From Anaerolineales bacterium HSG24 (lineage in GTDB: Bacteria > Chloroflexota > Anaerolineae > 4572-78 > J111), in contig JAUCGB010000035.1 in the NCBI GenBank assembly GCA_030377895.1, positions 1 to 37,248 on the forward strand: a DNA stretch of 37,248 bases. Reading direction: 5' to 3'. The translations under genes were made by a program, and so were the position numbers. Positions 33,290 through 37,248 of the stretch are shown here, piece after piece. The notes under the pieces are model-generated. The model was not told the origin of the DNA and ran no database searches. It worked only from the letters and a program-made list of their open reading frames with translations. How positions within the stretch are numbered: position 1 is the stretch's first letter; every line of letters starts with the position of its first letter.

Positions 33290-34834
33290 ATGAAAAAAAC
33301 TACCCTATACCTACTCATTTTGACCATTTTTCTACTAGCCTGCAACACCCTTTTGTCTGATGATACCTCGCCTGAGGCAAGCAACGCGCCCGTTTCAACA
33401 TCGTCGGAGGTTGGCTACCAGCCACGCGCTTGCCCGTTTGACGTTAAGGCATCCGATGCGACCATCGAGTGTGGATATCTGACCGTGCCAGAGAATCGGA
33501 GCAAGGCCGACCATGTTATGATCGAGTTGGCAGTGGCAATTCTACGGGCCAGCGGCTCGGAGGTCGCGCCCGACCCGATTATCTACTTGGAAGGCGGGCC
33601 GGGTGGAAGCGCGCTCGACAGTTTTAGTAGCGACCTCGAAACATGGCTCGACCATCCGTTTCAGCAAGACCATGACCTGATTTTCATCGACCAACGTGGC
33701 ACCGGCTACTCACATCCGACCCTCGATTGCCCTGAAAATGAGGCGTATGACGATGAAATTGAAGCCCTGACCACCTGCCGAGATCGGTTGCTAGACGAGG
33801 GAATCGATTTGACCGCCTACAACTCTATCGAAAATGCGGCAGATGTGGTCACGCTATGGCAAACTCTAGGATATGAACAGGTAAATCTATATGGAATCTC
33901 CTACGGTACTCGTTTAGGCTTGGCGATTATGCGCGATCATCCGGCACAGGTGCGGAGCGTGGTACTGGATTCACCCTTTCCGCCCAACATCGACACCCCG
34001 ATACAGGATAGTTTCGCCAACCTGAGCACATTCCAAAAGCTGTTCCAAGGCTGTGCCAACGATTCAGCCTGCAATGAAGCATATCCCAATTTAGAGGATA
34101 TTTTTCTCAAAACAGTTATTCGTTTAGATAACGAACCAGGGGTTGCTAACCTGTATGATTGGAATGAGGATGAATATTATGAAGCCGAAGTTACTGGCTA
34201 CGATTTGATGGGGACGCTAGTTCAGGCCATGTACGATGTGTACACCATTCCGATGTTGCCTCGCATGATTTACGATACTGCTAACGATGATTTTGAGGCT
34301 TACAGTCTAGTCATTGACTACACGGGGTATCGTCGCATGCCAGTTCGACAATCTGTTGAGGATGTGAGCGACAGTGAGGGCATGTTCCATTCGGTTACTT
34401 GTCGAGATGAGTACAGTTATACCGCTTACGAGACGGTTGAGCAGAAAATCGTCAGCCAAGCACCGACGGCATTGCAGGAGAATTTACTGTATGATTCGAG
34501 CAGTATGTTTGAATCTTGTGAACTGTGGGGGGCAGGTCAGGCTCCGGCTTATGCTGACGAGGCAGTCGTCAGTGACATTCCGACTCTGATTCTGACTGGT
34601 GAGTATGATCCGGTCACGCCCACCTCGTGGGGCGAGTTGGCTCTTGAGACGCTCGAAAACGGCTATCTGTACGAGTTTCGAGGTTTCGGCCATGCCGTCA
34701 GTAGTGAGCCGGGGTGCGCCGCCGACATGATGACCGAGTTTTTCAGCAACCCGACCGTCGCCCCAAATAGCGACTGTCTGCAAGATATACCCAACCCTAA
34801 CTTTATTTTACCCAATGAGGAGCTTGAAAATTAA
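33290..34834 (+). CDS. Lipoprotein alpha/beta hydrolase, peptidase S33 / TAP-like
   Basis: A 514-residue exported lipoprotein. Its signal peptide ends in the lipobox F-L-L-A-C with Cys18. The mature protein is an alpha/beta hydrolase of the tripeptidyl/prolyl aminopeptidase type: oxyanion motif E-G-G-P-G-G near 100, D-Q-R-G-T-G-Y near 133, nucleophile Ser204 in G-I-S-Y-G, Asp440 in G-E-Y-D-P and His468 in G-F-G-H. The C-terminal 90 residues match the TAP-like C-terminal domain. It probably removes N-terminal residues from peptides outside the cell. The next gene, hemB, starts one base after its stop, so the two are likely cotranscribed despite unrelated roles. Confidence 0.88.
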   Translation: MKKTTLYLLILTIFLLACNTLLSDDTSPEASNAPVSTSSEVGYQPRACPFDVKASDATIECGYLTVPENRSKADHVMIELAVAILRASGSEVAPDPIIYLEGGPGGSALDSFSSDLETWLDHPFQQDHDLIFIDQRGTGYSHPTLDCPENEAYDDEIEALTTCRDRLLDEGIDLTAYNSIENAADVVTLWQTLGYEQVNLYGISYGTRLGLAIMRDHPAQVRSVVLDSPFPPNIDTPIQDSFANLSTFQKLFQGCANDSACNEAYPNLEDIFLKTVIRLDNEPGVANLYDWNEDEYYEAEVTGYDLMGTLVQAMYDVYTIPMLPRMIYDTANDDFEAYSLVIDYTGYRRMPVRQSVEDVSDSEGMFHSVTCRDEYSYTAYETVEQKIVSQAPTALQENLLYDSSSMFESCELWGAGQAPAYADEAVVSDIPTLILTGEYDPVTPTSWGELALETLENGYLYEFRGFGHAVSSEPGCAADMMTEFFSNPTVAPNSDCLQDIPNPNFILPNEELEN

Positions 34835-34835
34835 T

Positions 34836-35825
34836 ATGACTATACCTAACTTTCCGACCACGCGGTTACGCCGTTTACGAAGTAGCCGTAATCTACGTCG
34901 CTTAGTGCGACAAACCAACATCAGTCCGGCTGATTTTATCTACCCGTTATTCATCGTGCATGGGCATGAGGTACGACATGAAGTTGTCTCCATGCCCGGT
35001 GTGTTTCAACTATCGGTTGATCAACTAGCCGCCGAAGCGGGCGAACTACAGCAATATGGGATTCCGGCGGTCATGTTGTTTGGCCTCCCGGCAGAAAAAG
35101 ACCCCATCGGGCAAGAGAACTTTGCCCAAGATGGCATCGTTCAGCAAGCCATCCGCGAGTTGCGCCGTGTTGACCCGGAACTCATCATCATGACCGATGT
35201 TTGCATGTGCGAATATACCGACCACGGACATTGTGGAGTCATCGAAAATCAGCAGGTACTAAACGACCCGACGCTAGAGATCCTAGGTCGAGTGTCCGTC
35301 TCCCATGCCGAGGCGGGCGCGTCGATAGTGGCTCCGAGTGCCATGATGGATGGTCAAATTCAGGCCATTCGTCAAGCACTTGATGAGGCCAGTTTTGCCG
35401 ATTTGCCAATTATGGGATATTCGGCCAAATTTTCCAGTGCTTTTTATGGCCCATTCCGAGATGCCGCCGACAGCCCGCCCCAATTTGGCAACCGTTCTAG
35501 CTATCAAATGGATCCGGCCAATAATCGAGATGCTATGCGCGAAATCGAAACCGACATCGCCGAAGGCGCGGACATCATCATGGTCAAACCAGCCCTGCCC
35601 TATCTTGATATTATCCGTCAAGCCCGTGACCGTTTTCCTGACATGCCGTTAGCCGCTTACAACGTCAGCGGCGAGTATAGCATGCTCAAGGCCGCGGCCC
35701 GCTTGGGTTGGCTCGATGAGAAACGAGTCGCCTTAGAGAGCCTAACCGCCATCAAACGAGCCGGAGCCGACATGATTCTGACCTACTGGGCTAAAGACGC
35801 GGCTGCGTGGTTGTCCTTGGACTGA
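34836..35825 (+). CDS. hemB: Delta-aminolevulinic acid dehydratase (porphobilinogen synthase)
   Basis: A 329-residue enzyme joining two 5-aminolevulinate molecules into porphobilinogen, the second common step of tetrapyrrole synthesis. The zinc-type active site is present: D-V-C-M-C-E-Y-T-D-H-G-H-C with Cys123, Cys125 and Cys133. The two substrate-binding lysines are Lys198 (Y-S-A-K-F) and Lys251 (M-V-K-P-A). Residues 7-20 (F-P-T-T-R-L-R-R-L-R-S-S) are the usual N-terminal arm, which supports ATG 34836. An in-frame ATG at 34815 overlaps the previous gene and would add seven residues. A GAGGAG sequence inside the previous gene serves as ribosome binding site for 34836 with long spacing. No other heme genes are in the window. 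Confidence 0.95.
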   Translation: MTIPNFPTTRLRRLRSSRNLRRLVRQTNISPADFIYPLFIVHGHEVRHEVVSMPGVFQLSVDQLAAEAGELQQYGIPAVMLFGLPAEKDPIGQENFAQDGIVQQAIRELRRVDPELIIMTDVCMCEYTDHGHCGVIENQQVLNDPTLEILGRVSVSHAEAGASIVAPSAMMDGQIQAIRQALDEASFADLPIMGYSAKFSSAFYGPFRDAADSPPQFGNRSSYQMDPANNRDAMREIETDIAEGADIIMVKPALPYLDIIRQARDRFPDMPLAAYNVSGEYSMLKAAARLGWLDEKRVALESLTAIKRAGADMILTYWAKDAAAWLSLD

Positions 35826-35856
35826 AACGATTCAGCGATTCAACGATAAAGGGTTG

Positions 35857-35990
35857 TCATCGGATAAGCTCTGCGAAGTCTTCAGTATCTTCAATATTCA
35901 CCATATTCGTCCAGGTAGTCCTGCATAGGTACTGAGAACCCAAAGTGTTCTTCTAGCCCCATTTGCATGGTGTCAATTTGTGCCAACTAT
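35857..35990 (-). pseudogene. Possible decayed remnant resembling an acyl carrier protein C-terminal half
   Basis: On the minus strand one frame reads L-A-Q-I-D-T-M-Q-M-G-L-E-E-H-F-G-F-S-V-P and then about 11 more residues to a stop. The next frame continues E-D-T-E-D-F-A-E-L-I-R and stops at 35857-35859. Joined by a single frameshift this resembles the helix II to helix IV part of an acyl carrier protein (M-x-L-E-E-x-F-G pattern), but the D-S-L phosphopantetheine site and everything before it are missing. The identification is tentative; it could be chance. Confidence 0.3.
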
Positions 35991-36000
35991 GCTATACTAT

Positions 36001-36037
36001 AAACAAACGCCTCCATCAGTTTTGGAGGCGTTTGTTT
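36001..36037. terminator. Terminator-like hairpin downstream of hemB
   Basis: A perfect 15-bp stem, AAACAAACGCCTCCA (36001-36015) with TGGAGGCGTTTGTTT (36023-36037), with a 7-base loop. The T-rich tail is interrupted by G, so strength is uncertain. It lies 175 bases after the hemB stop, with a TATACT word just before it at 35993. Confidence 0.6.
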
Positions 36038-36102
36038 ATCCCGTTAAAAACCTGTTCTGAGACAAATTGTCTGAGGTTAAGTACAGGATAAAACTTCAAT
36101 AG

Positions 36103-36410
36103 CCACACATCAAAGAATATCTACCACATTTGGAACAAGATTCGACTTTGATTGCATTAAGTGCCCTTTTACTCTCTAAGTATGGTGAAAAAATATGGAC
36201 TATGTGCAAAGTCAGTCAACAATTGATAATCTAATTTCCTTGCGGGAAGGTGGTATAGATACTCAAAAATTTTTTGACAATTTCAAATTACCGCCGTTCA
36301 CCAGTACAAAACTGTTCCGTTTGAATCAGTAGCTCAACTGTTCTAATTGAACAGTGCCCAATTTGCCTCTTTAGCTATCCTGCTGGTATCATGCATGGTG
36401 CTGTCCTAAC
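36103..36410 (+). pseudogene. Unidentified decayed coding remnant
   Basis: Short open stretches of protein-like composition follow one another in different frames. One reads I-K-E-Y-L-P-H-L-E-Q-D-S-T-L-I-A-L-S-A (36109 on) to a stop at 36232. A second runs 45 codons from ATG 36195 to TAG 36330. A third reads N-S-A-Q-F-A-S-L-A-I-L-L near 36350-36400. None has a ribosome binding site or a recognisable family. They may be pieces of one lost gene, but this is weak. Confidence 0.22.
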
Positions 36411-36451
36411 TAAACAAGATAACAATCCAATATAGTTATCCGGTGACTTTA

Positions 36452-36509
36452 AGTCATCGAATGACTAATAATAAACGAGTTAGCGATGAGCTCTGTCGCT
36501 AACTCGTTT
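36452..36509. repeat. Palindrome and hairpin upstream of uvrA
   Basis: AGTCATCGAATGACT (36452-36466) is another copy of the palindrome at 19920 and 31157. Seven bases later a perfect 14-bp stem follows: AAACGAGTTAGCGA (36473-36486) with TCGCTAACTCGTTT (36496-36509), 9-base loop. It ends 21 bases before the uvrA start. It may terminate upstream transcripts or sit in the uvrA leader; no T-run of note follows. Confidence 0.6.
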
Positions 36510-36530
36510 AATTCTAAGTGGGTAAAATTT

Positions 36531-37248
36531 ATGGAAACAAAAATCGTCGTTCAAGGCGCGAAAGAACATAACCTAAAAGATATTGATGTGGAAATTCCAC
36601 GCGATAAGATGGTCGTTTTTACCGGAGTCAGCGGTAGTGGTAAATCCTCGCTGGCCTTCGACACGCTGTATGCCGAGGGTCAACGGCGTTACGTGGAAAG
36701 TCTATCGGCGTATGCCCGTCAGTTTTTGGGCCAGATGGAAAAACCGAAGGCTGACTATATCGGCGGGCTGAGTCCGGCCATCGCCATTGAGCAGAAAGCG
36801 GTCAGCAAAAACCCCCGCAGTACCGTCGGCACCGTAACCGAAGTGTACGACTATCTGCGGGTGCTGTTTGCGCGGGTCGGTACGCCTCACTGCTACAACT
36901 GTGGTCGGGAGGTGAAACCGCAGTCGAGCCAGCAGATTATTGAACAGGTGGCAAAGTTACCGCCGGAAACGCGCTTCCAACTCATGGCTCCGGTGGCTAA
37001 AAAACGGAAAGGCACGTTTGAGGATGTGCTGGCTCAGGCTAAGGCCGATGGCTTTGTACGCGCTCGTATCGACGGGGTGATTGGTGATCTGACCGAGCGG
37101 ATTAAACTCGCTAAAAACAAGAAGCATGATATCGAACTGGTGGTTGACCGACTAGTCATTCCGACGGAGGATGAGCCGGAGTTCTACAGCCGTTTGGCCG
37201 ATTCCGTCGAAACCGCGCTCCGGTGGGGCGAGGGCATGATTGTGGTCG
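36531..37248 (+). CDS. uvrA: Excinuclease ABC subunit A (5' part; continues beyond window)
   Basis: The damage-recognition ATPase of nucleotide excision repair. The 239 codons present are open to the window edge. They show the UvrA N-terminus: [10 protein letters not shown] near 9-18, Walker [10 protein letters not shown] near 31-39, the family string [12 protein letters not shown] at about 42-53, [10 protein letters not shown] near 59-68, I-A-I-E-Q-K, and S-T-V-G-T-V-T-E near 95-102. C-Y-N-C-G near 120-124 marks the start of the interdomain region. Full-length UvrA has about 940-960 residues, so roughly a quarter is seen. No SOS-type LexA box was recognised upstream by eye. Confidence 0.97.
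   Translation, partial: METKIVVQGAKEHNLKDIDVEIPRDKMVVFTGVSGSGKSSLAFDTLYAEGQRRYVESLSAYARQFLGQMEKPKADYIGGLSPAIAIEQKAVSKNPRSTVGTVTEVYDYLRVLFARVGTPHCYNCGREVKPQSSQQIIEQVAKLPPETRFQLMAPVAKKRKGTFEDVLAQAKADGFVRARIDGVIGDLTERIKLAKNKKHDIELVVDRLVIPTEDEPEFYSRLADSVETALRWGEGMIVV

Overview
The window looks like a piece of a bacterial chromosome, most likely Chloroflexota (Anaerolineae/Ardenticatenia-like). This is inferred from gene style (DUF2142 membrane proteins, SPFH pairs, Pro/Thr-tailed TPR membrane protein, cellobiose phosphorylase, CpaE-like protein) and from abundant short interspersed palindromic repeats. No 16S gene or other firm taxonomic marker is present. There are no phage genes, no CRISPR array and no autonomous transposase, but several non-autonomous inverted-repeat elements are visible.

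Layout. 1-6.5 kb: a surface-polysaccharide block, with a DUF2142 polytopic protein, a small two-anchor membrane protein and a 1321-residue methyltransferase/coiled-coil/GT2/GT2/GT4 multidomain protein, closed by a bidirectional terminator shared with a convergent TPR-like membrane protein gene. 7.9-13.7 kb: a co-oriented run of two SPFH (band 7) membrane proteins, a small helical protein, a membrane SGNH hydrolase and a PD-(D/E)XK-like protein. The second SPFH protein ends in a LexA/S24-like domain that lacks the catalytic Ser and Lys; this is the most unusual protein in the window. 13.7-18 kb: a decayed GT4 gene, an alpha/beta hydrolase, a pentapeptide-repeat protein and a CPBP protease. 18.1-22.7 kb: a complete PTS-dependent dihydroxyacetone kinase set (dhaL-dhaK, then tRNA-Lys, then a DhaM-HPr-Enzyme I fusion). 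In this set PEP phosphate would pass EI to HPr to the EIIA domain to DhaL-bound nucleotide and then to dihydroxyacetone on DhaK. 22.8-26 kb, minus strand: purB, then a 176-aa protein and a receiver/CpaE-like ATPase. 26.6-31.1 kb: a chemoreceptor and, convergent to it, cellobiose phosphorylase. 31.5-33.3 kb: tmRNA (ssrA) with a clear promoter and terminator, embedded in a dense cluster of palindromes and inverted-repeat elements, plus two small genes hit by those elements. 33.3-37.2 kb: a lipoprotein S33 peptidase, hemB, a stretch of decayed sequence, and the 5' third of uvrA running off the window.

Two families of MITE-like elements can be read directly. Family 1 (about 160-185 bp, ends matching TACCCGACA/TGTCGGGTA, interior of CACAGAG-type arms) has four copies. 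One has a perfect 8-bp target duplication, and another splits a small Cys-rich gene whose frame is restored when the element is removed. Family 2 (274 bp, ends GGCATGGTTCA/TGAACCATGCC) has a perfect 8-bp duplication and lies directly upstream of the purB ribosome binding site. Both would need a transposase supplied from elsewhere in the genome.
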